Shown: positions 32,976 through 46,100 of the stretch, one piece after another
Position numbering within the stretch: the stretch's first letter is position 1
How the letters are laid out: the number at the start of each line of letters is the position of its first letter
Assembly (NCBI RefSeq): GCF_900700375.1
Contig: NW_021629784.1
Location: forward strand, 1,240,001-1,304,000
Reading direction: 5' to 3'
Length of the DNA: 64,000 nucleotides
From: Denticeps clupeoides
Lineage: Eukaryota; Chordata; Actinopteri; Clupeiformes; Denticipitidae
Translations under genes and position numbers: made by a program
The notes under the pieces: model-generated
What the model was told of the DNA's origin: nothing
What the model saw: the letters and a program-made list of their open reading frames with translations, nothing else
Database searches by the model: none

Positions 32976-35900
32976 ATGAGAACCACAGAGAGAAGAACCG
33001 AGGGAAATTCCCCAAACATTCAGACTCCACCAATCCTCCTGAGTTTCACCCTGTCAGGTAGGACTCCACCCGACATTTTTTGTGTTAAAACGCTAAACTG
33101 TTTAGTGGAAAACGGCACAAACCCAAAGTGCAAGAGTTTCATTTAGAGGCATTCCTGGCTCGGTGTGTTATATTCTAGTTATAATCTGACGATGAAATGA
33201 AATTTTATTCCACCGTTTCCTCTCCTCCGCCGCGTGGTGCTGAAACTGGAAGAATCCATCCTGCAGTTGTGTCTTGCTGACGGTTTCAGCTTGAACACTT
33301 GTGGTCTCTGGTTTGTTTTGCTGCTCAGATGTCGAGAGATGGAAGCTGTACAGGTGAAGTGTGTGTAAAACAATGAAATTCTGTTCCACAGACTTCCAGG
33401 CATTTGCGCTGAAGAGTGGTATGTTCTGGAAACCCAACACGTACCTGAAGATCGCTGTCCGGCCTTCCGGTGAACAAGACCCGCCTGCTTCCCACCATTA
33501 CAGAGAAAGCAGGCGGACGGGCATCGTCTTCAACAACTGCAACCCAGTGTGGCACAGAGAGGTTGGAATTTTACTTCTGATTCTATCTGATTTTAATCTA
33601 TGTACAAATCACATTGGATAAAATTGCTTCTATAATATCAAACTACTGTGAAGCTGATTTTTTATCTCCTTGTGTTTGTACTTTTTCAGACATTAAATCT
33701 AGTCGCTCTGCCTTCTGATATTCTGGATATCAGAGTGAAGGACAAGTTCGCCATCTTCCCAAATCTTGGCCGGCTGTCCATTCCAGTGCAGGTTCTACTG
33801 GATATTGGCAGCATCGAGTAAAAACAATATTTCTACATCACACGAGGATTTTCAGTTCATTTTGTGCCGTTAGTAATTGGCTAATTACCTTTCTTTTTCT
33901 TTGCAGTGACAATGTGGTGGCTTACACTTTGGAGAGAACATCACCAACAGAACATGTGAGTGGTGAGCTCCAGTTCAGCTTTCTGCTCGAGTCCTCCAGC
34001 ACTACAGGTTTGTCTTTCTTTTTGCAATAACTTTTTCTGTCCCCATCTTGTGTTTTTCAGTGTAATATTAGTTTAGTTTACAGAACATTTCTAGTTTACA
34101 GTGATGTTTAATCTGTAAGTGTTTGCTGAACAACTTTTTTTTTCTTAGAGGAAGAAGAAGAACTGCCCCAGTGCCCTGAGGGTCAGAAGCAGGAGGAGGA
34201 GAACCTTGGTGAAGGCTGTTCGTTGTACCTGAACAATGGTCCTTCACAGATTCATCTGCAGCAGGTTGAAGTGAATAATGTAGACGACAAGGTCCTGAAC
34301 GTCCACCAGCCTAAGATACAGAGCTCTCCCCCCGTCAGCATAGAGAAGTTTAGACAGAAACGCTCGAATTTCTACAGAGATCTTCTGTGTAGAGGGTACG
34401 GCCAGGGCCGATATATATGGTAAGTCATATATGGAAGTAAGAGATGTAATGGTATGTTATGTAAAAGATCTTGAGCATGTATAACATGACCTCTGTCTTG
34501 ATCACTTTTTAAGTGTAAACATTACACGAGAAGGCCTGCTAGAGAGTGCGTTCAAGAGAATCATGTATCTGTCTCCACCATTTCTAAGCAAGAGAAGGCT
34601 CTACGTCATGTTTAAGGGAGAGGCTGGGTAGGTAATACTTTTTTTTGGAGGCAGAATATAGAACATCAGACATTTATCTCATAGTAGCATGTGATCTCAT
34701 GAAATTATATTTCTACTGATTGGAGATTTTTAAGCCATTTTTTTCTTTTATTTTTTATTGTACTGTTCTTGCTGTTTCTGCATTACAGTTTCTATCAAAA
34801 TGCCATATCTCGGGAGTTCTTCTGCCAGCTGTCCAGGATGCTGTTCAACCCGAGCCATGGGTTGTTTGAATATGTCGGCAGCCACAACTACGCCGTACAA
34901 ATCAGTCCCAACTGCCTTGCCAGGAAAAATCACCTGAAATGGTCAGGGCCTGATGTTCGGTTAAAACCGCAAATATATATATATCAAATGTTCTTAATCA
35001 CATTTGCCAAAGAAATTGTTGTTTTAATGAACGGTGCTTTCTATGTGTCTGTGTTCAGGTTTCGGTTCTGTGGGCGTATCCTGGCTATGGCCATGATCCA
35101 CAGGCATCTGCTGCCGGTCACCTTCACCCAGTCCTTCTACAAGGCCCTGCTCAAACAGTGAGTGGAAAACATTTCTTGCTGTTTTTGTAATAATTGATGT
35201 GAGGGAATATCTGTAAATATGTTCTTCTATTAGGCAACATGACCTCAGCGATGTAAAAGATGTAGATTTGGCGTACCACCAGAGTTTAAAGTGGATGATG
35301 GAAAATGACATCACCGATGTACTGGATTGTACCTTTACAGTCGCATAGAAGGTATTTGGTCAGGTAAGGATTTCACCGCTTTTTAGTGGAGGCAACCAGC
35401 ATTTAGTGACATTTTTGTTTTGTGACATTGCGCAGGTCCTGGAACGTGAACTAAAGACAGGGGGTTCAAAGATCCTGGTCACTGAAATGAATAAAAAGGA
35501 ATTTATTGACCTTGTGATTAAGCGGAAGTTGGAACGAGGACTGGTGGCGCAGACCAAAGCCGTGGTCAAGGGCTTCCATGAGGTATGTTGTCTTTATTTT
35601 CTGACTTTGGGAATTAGAATCCATTCACTTTACGGTGGTCATTCCAGAATTGCTGTATTCATACTCTGCTTCTGTCTTTATGCAGGTGTTGAACTAAAAC
35701 AGGGTGAAGGTGTTCGATACACAAACTTTGCCCCTAATGATTTCTGGAAAGGAAATCGACGTGGACGACTGGAAGGCCAACACAGTGTACATTGGTGAGA
35801 GAACAGCACGGTCCCACACTGACTGAGCAGCACGTCTACAGAAAATCCACCATTAGCATTTAGCATTGTGATCAGTCTTTCCTTTTATCTTTGTCACTTT

Positions 35901-36388
35901 TTACGATTATCATTATTGTAATTGTAAAGTTCTGCTTCCAGCAAACTGATTTCTCTTCATTGATGCACTAATAGTGTCATCTTGTACCACCCATAGGATA
36001 CAAATCCGGATCTCCAGCAATCAATGATTTCTGGGCTGCGGTGGACATGTTCAGTTAAGAACAGAGAAAGCAGCTGCTGAGATTTGTGACCGGCAGCTGC
36101 ACTGTGCCCTACGAAGGATTTGCGGGACTCCGACCTAGAAAGTTCACCATCGCTAATAATGGCTTTCCTTACTATCAACAGCATCTTCCCACGTATGTTT
36201 ACTCTTTCTATTGCATGAAATCATATATATTGAGAGTCTGAGTGACTAAATCATGTTTTAAATTCCGATCTGTCAGGGCTTGTGTCTGCTTCAACAAGCT
36301 TTTTCTACAAGAGTACCTAAATGACACAGATATGTACAGGAACCTGCTCGTCGCTATTGAGACCTGCAACATCTTTGAGATGGCTTAA
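32976..36388 (+). pseudogene. HECW-like C2-HECT ligase, copy C (broken)
   Basis: Exons 32976-33057, 33392-33561, 33690-33817, 33907-34007, 34149-34419, 34514-34627, 34789-34941, 35059-35157, 35234-35363, 35436-35582, 35686-35794, 35997-36192, 36277-36388; splice sites and phases match copy B. In-frame stops: TAG 35346-35348 (exon 9), TAA 35695-35697 (exon 11) and TAA 36056-36058 (exon 12). The exon 11 stop also exists in A and B, but here TAG has become TAA, so the alternative acceptor is lost. The poly(A) signal is lost as well. Other changes are missense (YDQEG to FYQNA at the start of exon 7). The C2 domain and the first half of HECT remain open, so a truncated protein of about 410 residues is conceivable. 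Most likely a pseudogene. Confidence 0.8.
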
Positions 36389-37914
36389 ACAGCTACTTCT
36401 GGCTCCAAGCCGATCCAAGACACTTCGGGGGTACGCAGCCACACAATGTACATTAGTGTAGTAAAATAACTGAGCTGACATTGTGTCTTTTTTACATTTC
36501 TGTTGTATTATAGAGACCAGCGCTGTCAGTAGCATGTTTGACGCGATCATCTGTGCATCCCTGGTTTCAAGAGCATAATTGTGGCAAGTTTAACCTTCTT
36601 TGAGGTAAATCTGGCTGTATACTGCTTGGTGCAGAACATGTAATATCCCTCTTCATCTCATTAGTAATAATTCCATAGTAACATCAGTGATTAATCATTA
36701 TTTGTCTCCGTTTTGTAATAAACCAAGTCCTGAAATTCTACTGTTGACCTTTTTGCTCTCTCTGTCTGAGCTGTCAGATGGAGGGAGGTGCCTGGAGGTT
36801 CTCTGGATCAGCACTGGTCCATATTTGCAGCTGCTATTATCTGAAACCAAGGATTCGATCATAAAGTATTATAGTGGCATATGCATTTTATAAATTAATA
36901 AATAATTTTTTCGAACAGGGCAGACCATCAGTGACCAGGAGCGTCCCATGAGGAGAGTTCCGGAGTCGATAGTGAAGAACCTGGCAGACCATGGAGATTC
37001 CGGCTAATTGTGTAGCAGTGTAACTTTTCCCATCTTTAAAAAATAAAATTTTGTTTAATTTGTTGTAATTATAAAGAACATTTTTGAGATCACTGCGATA
37101 TTTTTCTGCGACAGAGGAAATTAATATGGGACACGAAAGTGAAAAACCTAATGTCCGCCTACAAAAATACATTTTTACATTTATTCAGCCATCTGAAATA
37201 GGCTTTAGAAATTAGAAGCCTCAAGCAATCTACAGTACAGCATCTTTGTGATGCCCTGCAGTGCTGCATACCACATACACACCGGATCATTGAAGGACTG
37301 ATGATCTTGGAAAACTCAGACTTGTTTTCTTTATGTAGATTTTCTTTATGCATGTTATGAAGATATGCAATATGTATTAATTAGTACATGTTTAGCGACT
37401 GTATAAGTGGGGCTACGATTGGGACGATTACTTTGGAAATGTAAATGGTTAAAATGACAAGTTCCCCTATTTAAAATTTAACAGTACGGTAACTATTTCA
37501 ATTACTGTAAAAACGAATGCTAATTATATTTAATGAAGTTGGTTAATTATAAATATATTAATTATAATTATATATAAATCTTCATGGGATGCTGGGGTAC
37601 AGGGGTGCTATTCTATACATTTGTATAGTAGAATATTTGATTAATTTGGTATACAAGGTTGGTTAATTGATTAAAAAAACATTGGTTAAGCTACATAATA
37701 CACTGCTATGCATATCATTTATGACACATAAATAATAATAATAAAAATAAAACATTAACAATAATAACAGTAATAATATTACAGGAAGGGAAGTATCATT
37801 GTTCAAAGCCACAGCCACAATGATTGTTTGAGTAACTCTAATCTAAACAAGAGGTATATTAGTTACATAAAAATTGTTAATTAAAATCAACTAATAATGC
37901 CCGTCATTAATTCT
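36389..37914. other. 3' flank of copy C, no gene seen
   Basis: Collinear with 12312-14280 but without the LTR-like repeat. Includes the recurring frame 36687-36893 that I do not call a gene. Confidence 0.5.
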
Positions 37915-38200
37915 TCCTTATTTGGTCCAAACTTGGATGGAACAGAGATATTCTGGGGAGCCGGTGTGTGAAAATCGGTGTTGTCACTTTCACACTCTCG
38001 TACTGGTCACTGGCTGTAAGAAAACTGCCAACACTTTGAAACTGCGCTGCAGCACGATGGTCAAGACCATACAGCAGTTTACCAGGACAGGTTCCACTCA
38101 GAACAGGCCTTGCCATGAACCACCACATGTGGCACGACCGAGAAGGAGCGCGGGGCTCCGCCACCCAAGGGAACCTCGGGAAAATCTCTTTAAAATCTCA
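37915..38200 (+). mobile_element. Tc1-like relic, helix-turn-helix part
   Basis: Plus-strand copy of the 14280-14730 relic with the SINE-free (empty) site near 38040. Confidence 0.6.
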
Positions 38201-38419
38201 TAAGGACATCCCCTCCCCATCCTAAAATACCTGTCACCCACGTGGTCACATACTGGCTCATTAACACTTACTGCCACTTACAAGGCACCCCGGCCACAGA
38301 AAAACATGCTCGGCCTCTTTACGCATGACTGCTGTTGCTGGACCCCATGTTCAGTTGATCCTTTATATAAAGAATATGAGAGCACGTGCTCAGCATCGTA
38401 TACATATAAAAATTATCTT

Positions 38420-38864
38420 TTGATCAAGGTCAAGATCAAATTTATTTATATAGAACATTTACAAAGTGGTGTATGAATTACAATAATAACCACACAATAT
38501 AAATGCAGGAAGAATACATTACAGCAAACTAGTAACAAAAACATAAAAGTTGAGGGTAAAGATAAAAACCATTAAGAGTAAATAGGATAGTTATAATTAT
38601 AAAACAGTTAAGAAAAAGTAAAAAGATCAAATCTGCCAGGTCAACCTGTGCTAAAAGCCAGTTTATACATAATACGTTTTTTAACAAAGATTTCAAATGC
38701 TCTAGAGTTAGTGCTGATCTAACATTCGAAGGGAGAATATTCGGTCGTAGAAAATTCTCTTCTAAAAAAATGGACAGAGCTCCAGTTAGAATACAAACAG
38801 TCTTTTTATGCAAATATGGACAATTACAGTAAACTAAATTGGCTTCACGCTCTGTTTTCTTCAA
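38420..38864 (-). mobile_element. LINE 3' end (L2/Rex type)
   Basis: Minus strand: a shortened NILPSNVRSALTLEHLKSLL C-terminus, then a 3' region ending in a TATATAAATAAATTTGATC / CTTGACC tail at about 38420-38450. It splits the Tc1 relic. Unit 2 keeps only 63105 onward. Confidence 0.65.
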
Positions 38865-39129
38865 TCACACATACTAAACCCAAACGTTTCCCTTTTCTTC
38901 CTTCTTAATACAGCTTCCTGCCTCAAAGAACACTGGGAAATACAGTTTAAACATACTTTACATTAACTTGTACATAAACTACAATCTCTACATTAACACA
39001 ATCATGTGACTACATATCTGCTATTAATATAGACCATTTAAAGATTTAGATAGAAAGAGCAGAACTTGAAACTGGATCCTAGGAAGTGGCTGCATTTTAA
39101 ACAGGTCAGACGTAGAGACTACTGTTCGA

Positions 39130-39365
39130 GGCCAAGATATAAAGAGATGTATAAGTGCTGCCAGCATTGCTGCAGAGGGGTTGAGGGTCAGAGATCAGAC
39201 TGTACACCACAAACTGCATCTAATCAGTCTTCCCAGAAGGAAGCATCTTCTGTAGATGATGCTCAAGAAAGCCTGCAAACAGTTTGACTAATACATGGAT
39301 TACAGTCCTGTGGTCTGATGAGACAACTTATTTGGTTCAGAAGGTATAATGTGTGGTGGCAACTA
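39130..39365 (+). mobile_element. Tc1-like relic, central part
   Basis: Same as 15420-15545 but longer, reaching TGGTCTGATGAGACAACTTA. Repeated at 63720-63930. Confidence 0.6.
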
Positions 39366-39369
39366 GGGC

Positions 39370-40250
39370 ATGCTATATCGAAAAATTATTGTGTTTGTGA
39401 TATTAGTATCCGCGATATATGTATCACAAACAGTTTCGATAAATGAAATTTATGTTATGCTGCTTCCGAAATCACATACATTATACTATTGTGACGAGCC
39501 ATCGCCGCGAGGTCAGGAAAGGAGAAATTGGCTTCATCATGTGGGCTTCGTAATAAAGCTTTTTATTGAACGGAAGCCAGAAGGTGGCGCTAACAGTCAA
39601 TACCTACTCCTCCGGCTTCCACACAACAGTGAGGCGTCTCTTCTTCTCCTCCAGGCCTACACAACTACGTCCCGGTGTGCAGTTTCTCCCCTTGCACACA
39701 CTACATTAAATCCCAATAACACACATTTCTTTGGGAAAAAAGTTAACTAAACAGCTAAGAACAGTCTAAATAGTTAATGCCTAAGTTTAGCCAAAACGTT
39801 GTTTGGAGGCTGACTTGAACACAGGAATGCATAGCTTCGCTAGCTTAGCCTAGCTTAGCTAAGGTTAAGACTTATAAAATGGGATTTTATAATGGCCAAA
39901 TATATTCAAAACAATTGTCCAGCCTTACCTATGAAATGTAATCCCCCGGGATCTGGTTTGGAGCGTACAGCGGTTTGTACAGCCCCAAGCAGCACAAGAG
40001 TGAGGCATTTTTATGCACGTCTCTCCATAGACATGTATATGCTTCACGCCACAGCAGAGCCTATCGCAATATGGCGGCAACATTGACGTACGTGTACCCA
40101 TATGTCTATGTGAGTCACGAATCTGAGGTCTCCATTGAACCGAATCGAAAGTCATGTGACCAAACACGTAACATTTAAATCGCAACTTTTTGCGTTCATG
40201 TAATCACACAGACTGACATCGCGATTACGATTGCGATTAATCGTGCAGCA
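39370..40250. mobile_element. hAT-like MITE (GGGCTGCA...TGCAGC type)
   Basis: The left end begins like AGGGCTGCATGCTATATCG (complete in unit 2 at 63932; three bases missing here), with a TTTGTGATA/TATCACAAA hairpin. The right end is CGATTAATCGTGCAGCA. This end pattern is typical of abundant non-autonomous hAT elements in fish. The middle includes non-hAT sequence shared with about 15570-15640. Confidence 0.5.
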
Positions 40251-41998
40251 GTACTTTATTGTATGTGAAAAACACTATGCGAGGCGAGTAGTATGTCCGA
40301 ATTCATAGTATTTGAAAAACAGTACACGAGAAGTATCCGGATGACCTACTTCTTCCAGCCGAATTCTGTAGTAGGCATTCGATGGATACTTCACTATCCC
40401 ATAAGGCAGCGGGAGAGGTGGAGTCATATTCGAAACATGGCGGAAAACGGCTCTTTTAAATTACACTTGTGAGAAAATGCCCTCTGTTAAGGTAAAACAT
40501 AACAATATCAACAGCGGATGTGGTAGGTCCGAATTCCATTCATACTACCCTCATTCATACTATATAGAACATACTGTTTTAACGGAAGCGCAGTACATAC
40601 AAATTCAAATGTAGTACCTACTCAAGTAGTATGCGATTTCAGACGCAGAATTAATTTGTGTGCCAAGCATTTGTGTGTCCAAATTTGACCAATCAGATGG
40701 GCCCTTACTATCTTTATACCAACCTACCTAGAGTAATATAGATTAATCTAGATTAAAATGGCTCATTTGAATTCTGCCGAAGGCATTCAGAATATATGTG
40801 CTACCCAAATAATGACTAAAAGTAAGTCTTTGAGAACGGGTTTCTCAAGCCAGGTGGCGCATTAGACCAGGAGCTCATCTCCTGTTTCCAAAATGCATCA
40901 CAAACTGCTTGAGAAAGCTGTTCTACTATGATAATTGGTGATGAAAATAAATTATGTTCAATAAGATGTACTTGTGTTTAGCAACTGTTTATTCAGTTAA
41001 ATAGCTGCATCCATGTTACCACGTCACGTTTGATGACTCGTTCTCGCCCCCTACAGTGCAATTCGGCTAGGTATACATCCGCGCTAAAATATCAAGGTGA
41101 AAGTCATCATAGTGTAGCGGTTCTTCTTCTGCGTTGTGTAACTTTTTGATTTCGTTTCTTGAACCACAAATGATGAGCTGACACCCAAGAGATTTCCTGT
41201 GCAAAGTGTATTCTGTACAAAAAGCAAGGTCGCGTCAGAACATCACGTCACACATCGCATCTTTCTGCACCTCTCTCTACAATATACAGTATTAAAAGAA
41301 CATAAAAAAATATTCAGGAAAATAACACATATTCAAAATATTCCTAATATGTACATAAATTAAAATGAAAGAAATAGGCAAGGAAATATTTTGTTTAAAA
41401 GATTCTCTTGGTTTATATGTATGGCTACATATAAATAAAAAGTAATTTTTCAAAGCAATTCATATTGTGTTGGCAGGTCTATGGTAACAGCAAACCAGAA
41501 ATTAGAATATCTGCTGAGGGTTTTAAGTCATTCATAATGTTTTGAAGTCTAAATATTTGCAACTTCCTTGACATATTGATTCTTTTAGCCTGAATTAGAT
41601 TTAATTAGATCAGATGAATATATATTACCTGTTTATTTTAGAATGATCATTACATATGTAAATTATTTTTTTAAACAGCTAATAATAATAATAATACTTT
41701 AAGCATTTATCTAGGGAAATGTTATATCACAAAAAATATTTTGTGTATCGTATATCGCCCCAATATTATGAGGGGCCATTTAGGAAATATTTCAGACTTT
41801 TGTTACACAAACACATGTGAAACACACACACATTCACATATGAAACTGACAAGCATGCATTTATACTATTGAAAACTCACACACACATATGAAACACTCA
41901 CACAGATACAGGTGAAAAGGACTCTTATGTAACAAACAAAAATTAAACTTAAACTGTGTTAAAGGCCCATATATATATATATATAGTAAAATGAATGT
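40251..41998. other. Mosaic of old repeats, no gene seen
   Basis: Holds segments also found at 15780-17820 but in permuted order: 40250-40740 (15780-16150), 40960-41370 (17390-17820), 41370-41560 (16262-16460), 41650-41865 (16655-16884). No coding region was recognised. Confidence 0.5.
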
Positions 41999-42003
41999 CA
42001 TTG

Positions 42004-42603
42004 TGTCACAGCCAATACACCTCCAGCCCACCAGAGAGCACCAGACCAGCCGGGGAGACGGCGACCCGGAAGCGGAAATGAGAGCGGGCAGCATCTCCTC
42101 TGGGTTACCTGACTCTTATACTCGGTGCTGCCCGCTCTCTTTGAGTTGAATTCATTCCCAGAGATGCCAGCCTTATTTACCCACGCTCAGATGATTAGAA
42201 TCCACGACCACAACCTTTGCCTGTCCCTGTCCTCGAGCCTTGCATTGGTTACGACGATCTCTGGACGGATTCTACATCGTGACCACGACCCTCACCTGCC
42301 ATTGACATTGAGTTTGCCTGCCCCTGTTGCCAAGACGATCTCCCATGTTACCCCACCTTCCTGCCACCCCCGACGTCCTCCAGATTAGCCTCCTTCCCCG
42401 CTACCCCCCACGGAGCCCGAGTTCCCTCCCTGCCGCGCGTCCACGACTGCACTCCCGTCCCAACTCACCTCCGGCCTCCCTCTCCCCAAACAAACATCTC
42501 CGGTCCTCCTCCCCAGCTCGTCCAGTGTCTACTCCCCATACAACAACTTGTCCCCCCGCTCCAAGCATGCTTGCAAATGCGTCCCCGAACTCGGCCGGTG
42601 ACA
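42004..42603. mobile_element. Solo LTR (600 bp)
   Basis: Begins TGTCACAGCC and ends CGGTGACA, flanked by the 5-bp target-site duplication CATTG (41999-42003 and 42604-42608). GC-rich and C-rich inside, with no protein region. A 5-bp duplication with TGTCA/TGACA ends fits a Gypsy-like or related LTR element. Fossil; age not determined. Confidence 0.7.
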
Positions 42604-42608
42604 CATTG

Positions 42609-42800
42609 TGATACACAGCAGCATAGCACACGGTGCACGCAGTGAAATGTGTCCTCTGCTTTTATCCATCACCCTTAGTGAGCCGTGGGCAGCCATGACA
42701 GGCGCCCGGGGAGCAGTGTGTGTGGGGACCTTGTCAGATCGGGATTCAACCTTCTGATTATGGGGCCGCTTCCTTAACCGCTAGGCCACCACTGGCCCTA
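42609..42800 (-). mobile_element. tRNA-derived SINE
   Basis: Same family as 4624-4871, minus orientation, somewhat deleted in the middle (GGGGACCTTGTCAGATCGGG). It abuts the solo LTR. Confidence 0.75.
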
Positions 42801-43105
42801 AAAAACTCTGGTTTTTAATCTAAAAAAGTAATAATATAAAATATTATTTGGGGGTAAATATATTATTTAGAGGAATAATAACGCAATGATCATGTAGCTC
42901 TTTTTCAGTTTTAGATTTTTACTCGCTGATAAAGTTATATTACAGCCTGGTAATTTCACTTTAAAAAACGACTTGATGTAAACAAATTTGTGGGATCAAG
43001 GGTTCAAAATTTGCACCGGTCACGCGCCAGAATGCGTGTGGACAATCTATTCAGCGACTTTTCATAAAACGTTTCTGTTCTTCAAGAATTTTTATTTAAT
43101 AATTT
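42801..43105. other. AT-rich, no gene seen
   Basis: Short unique-looking stretch between the SINE and the L1-like element. Confidence 0.4.
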
Positions 43106-46100
43106 CCCAACTCCAACTCCCTCCTCTCACTTCCTCCTTCTCCAGCTCCACAACAACGAGCCTCGATTGGTGGCTGGAATGGTCCTTAAGTAGTTCTCTG
43201 TCCTGTGCGTTGATTGACTGCCAGTTGACGAGGGAATTGGTCTCCACCCAGCAGACAGCCTAAAAGAGAAACCCGCACAACACAGAGCACCCCAAGCCAT
43301 TCTACGGCCTAAAGAACGTAACACTATGCAAATATTTTCCCAGAAATTGTACAATGGCTGGCAGTTCCAGAACATGTGGCCTAAAGTAGCTGGCCCTTGG
43401 TGACATTGTAGGCACTCCGAGCTGGTATTAGGAATCATTTTTGCTAGCTTATCTAATGAGTAGTGTTGACGATGTAGTACTTTAAACTGGATCAAACATT
43501 GTCTAATACAGACCGAGGAGGTATGAATAGCACTGTTGCCAGCTCTCATCCATAACTACAATGTTAAGATCCTGTTCCCATGCCACTTTAGTTTTCTCCC
43601 ATGAGGGTGAATAAATGTTCTGGATCAGAGTATATAATTTTGATATATTGCCTCTCATAAAGGGGTCCAGAGCAAGAATTTCATCTGCAGCATTTTTAGC
43701 TGGTGAATCTAAAGCTCTAAAGTGTTTGCTCACAAAACTTCTAATCTGTAGGAATCTATAGAAATGAGATTTGATAATATTGTAACTTTTTCGCAATGTT
43801 TCGAATGTCATAAGCGTTCCCTCAGTGAAGAGGTCTTTGATAAAGATCAAGCCTTTGTTGTGCCAGGTTTGAAATGCTGCATCCGTTTGGGACGGTAAGA
43901 AAAGATGGTTATTCAAAAGGGGAGAAAATAAGCTTAGTTGCTTTATGCGAAAATGTTTCCTAAACTGGAGCCAAATCTTAAGTGAGTGTTTTACTACAGG
44001 ATTAAGGAGGCGTGAGTATGACTGCATAGATATAGGAGCACTCATTAAGGAAATAGGACAAAAATCCAGTATATTAATTTACTTATGTTTGCTGCCCAAT
44101 AGTAATACATGAAGTTTGGCAAACCCATACCACCTGCTGCTTTAGGTATTTCTAGGAAAATATTCCTCATCCGCGGGACAGATTTATTCCACACAAATGA
44201 AGAAATCAAAGAACCTAACTCCTTGAAGACAGACTTGGGTAGGAAAATAGGAATCATTTGGAATAAATACAGAAAACGTGGTAGGACTACCATCTTAATG
44301 GTATTCACTCTTCCAGCCAAAGAAATGGGCAATGCAGACCATCGTGAGAAATCGTTTTTTGTACGCTCAATTAGTTATAAAAGGTCCTTATAAGAACAGG
44401 GGACATTAATTCCCAGATAGGTAAATTCCACAACCTGCTAAAATGGAAAGGAACTAAGGTCCAGTGACATTGCTAACTGATTAACCTGCAAAATGGTGCT
44501 TTTAGAAAAATTCAATTCATAGCCTGAAATTAAACTATATGACCGTAATAGTTCCATGAGGACTGATATAGATTCTAAAGGGCTAGACAAATATATTAGA
44601 AGGTCACCTGCATAAAGTGACACCTTATGAGTTTTATTGAACCTGGTTACACCTGTAATCCTCTCCTCTTTCCTAAGGGCAATCGCCAAAGGCTCTATAG
44701 CTAAGTCAAAAATGAAAGGTGACAGACAGCAACCCTGTCTTGTACCACGATGCAAAGGGAAATAATCTGATATTACAGAGTTAGTTCATACAGAGGCCAG
44801 TGGTGAATTATACATTATTTTAACCAATGATATAAATGTCGGACCAAAACCAAATCTTTCCAAGACCTCAAATAAATAGTCCCACTCAACCCGGTCAAAC
44901 GCCTTTTCAGCATCTAAAGAGATTACGATTTCAGGCTGGAGAGTAGCGTGCAAAGAATATATTGAACAAATGGCGCATATTAAAGAATGATTGCCTCCCT
45001 GGTATAAAACCTGTTTGGTCCAAGTCAATTATTTTAGGTATCACTGAATCCAGGCGGCAGGACAGGACCTTTTAAAGAATTTTATAATCGCATGGAAGGA
45101 CACTTATTGGTCGGTATGAACCACATTTATGTGGGTCCTTATCTTTTTTTAGTAAAACCACTATGACTGCCTGGGTCATTGTACAGGGCAGTTTCTTTTG
45201 GGAGAGAATTTCCTCAAAAGGTTTACTTAAAAGGGGGTCAGCTTGGCTGAAAAAAACTTTATAAAACTCATTTGGGTGGTAGTAGCCTAGCTATAAATCA
45301 GAAGACCCAGGTTCAAATCCCACTTACTAACATTGTGTCCCTGAGCAAGACACTTAACCCTGAGTGTCTCCAGGGGGGGGACTGTCCCTGTAACTACTGA
45401 TTGTAAGTCGCTCTGGATAAGGGCGTCTGATAAATGCTGTAAATGCAAGTTGCTCTGAATAAGGCAAAATAAACGTAATTCAGTTGGGAATCCATCTGGG
45501 CCGGGAGATTTACCTTTTTGCATGGAATTTATAGCTTGTGCTATATCTTCGCAAGATATTCCAAGGTCTAAACGTGACCGGTCTTCACAGGTAATCTTAG
45601 GAATTTCTAACTGATCAAGAAATGTATGTATTTCAGATGGACTGACATGGACCTGAGAAGTGTATAGTTTTGTATAATATTCCTTGAATTGTTCATTTAT
45701 GGCTGTTGGCTGGTTTGATACAGTGCCATGCGTAGTGTGGATCTCAGATATTGTGTGGCTAGCCTGAATTTGCTTAAGCTGATGAGATAATAACATGCCA
45801 AATTTTTCACTCTGTTCATAGTATGTGCATCTAGTCTTCAAAAGCAGCCTTTCAGTCTCAGCATTAGAAAGATTGTTAAATTCTGCTTGCAGAAGCAGCC
45901 TGTCCTTGTACAACTCTGGATTAGAGGAACCAGCACGTTTTTTGTCTATTTCCAGAATTTTTTTGGACAGGTCACATAGCTGGCGATCAAAAAAAATAAG
46001 TCTATTCTTGAGTATGAATGATGGACAGGTGAGAAAAATGAAAAAATTGCTGGGAGGTGGGGTTAGTATACCTCCTGGTGTCAAACAATTTGTAGGATTC

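Larger units (their letters stand above)
32520..38200. repeat. Right arm of palindrome 2
   Basis: Collinear with 8406-14730 and inverted relative to 27240-29355. It contains the promoter and gene copy C. It lacks the LTR-like repeat found in unit 0 (site about 37380). Confidence 0.85.
22009..39433. repeat. Tandem unit 1 (direct repeat with 46932-64000)
   Basis: Nearly identical by eye to 46932-64000. The offset is 24,923 bp at first, about 25,132 after a SINE in unit 2 at 50099, and 24,567 after a deletion in unit 2 near 63100. The L1 sequence on both sides suggests the duplicated segment extends further left (19546 against 45987). The repeat continues past the right window edge. Confidence 0.92.

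Noticed and set aside
42125-42611. Proline-rich protein-like open frames
   Set aside because: They lie in a C-rich solo LTR, overlap in several frames, and have no family resemblance.
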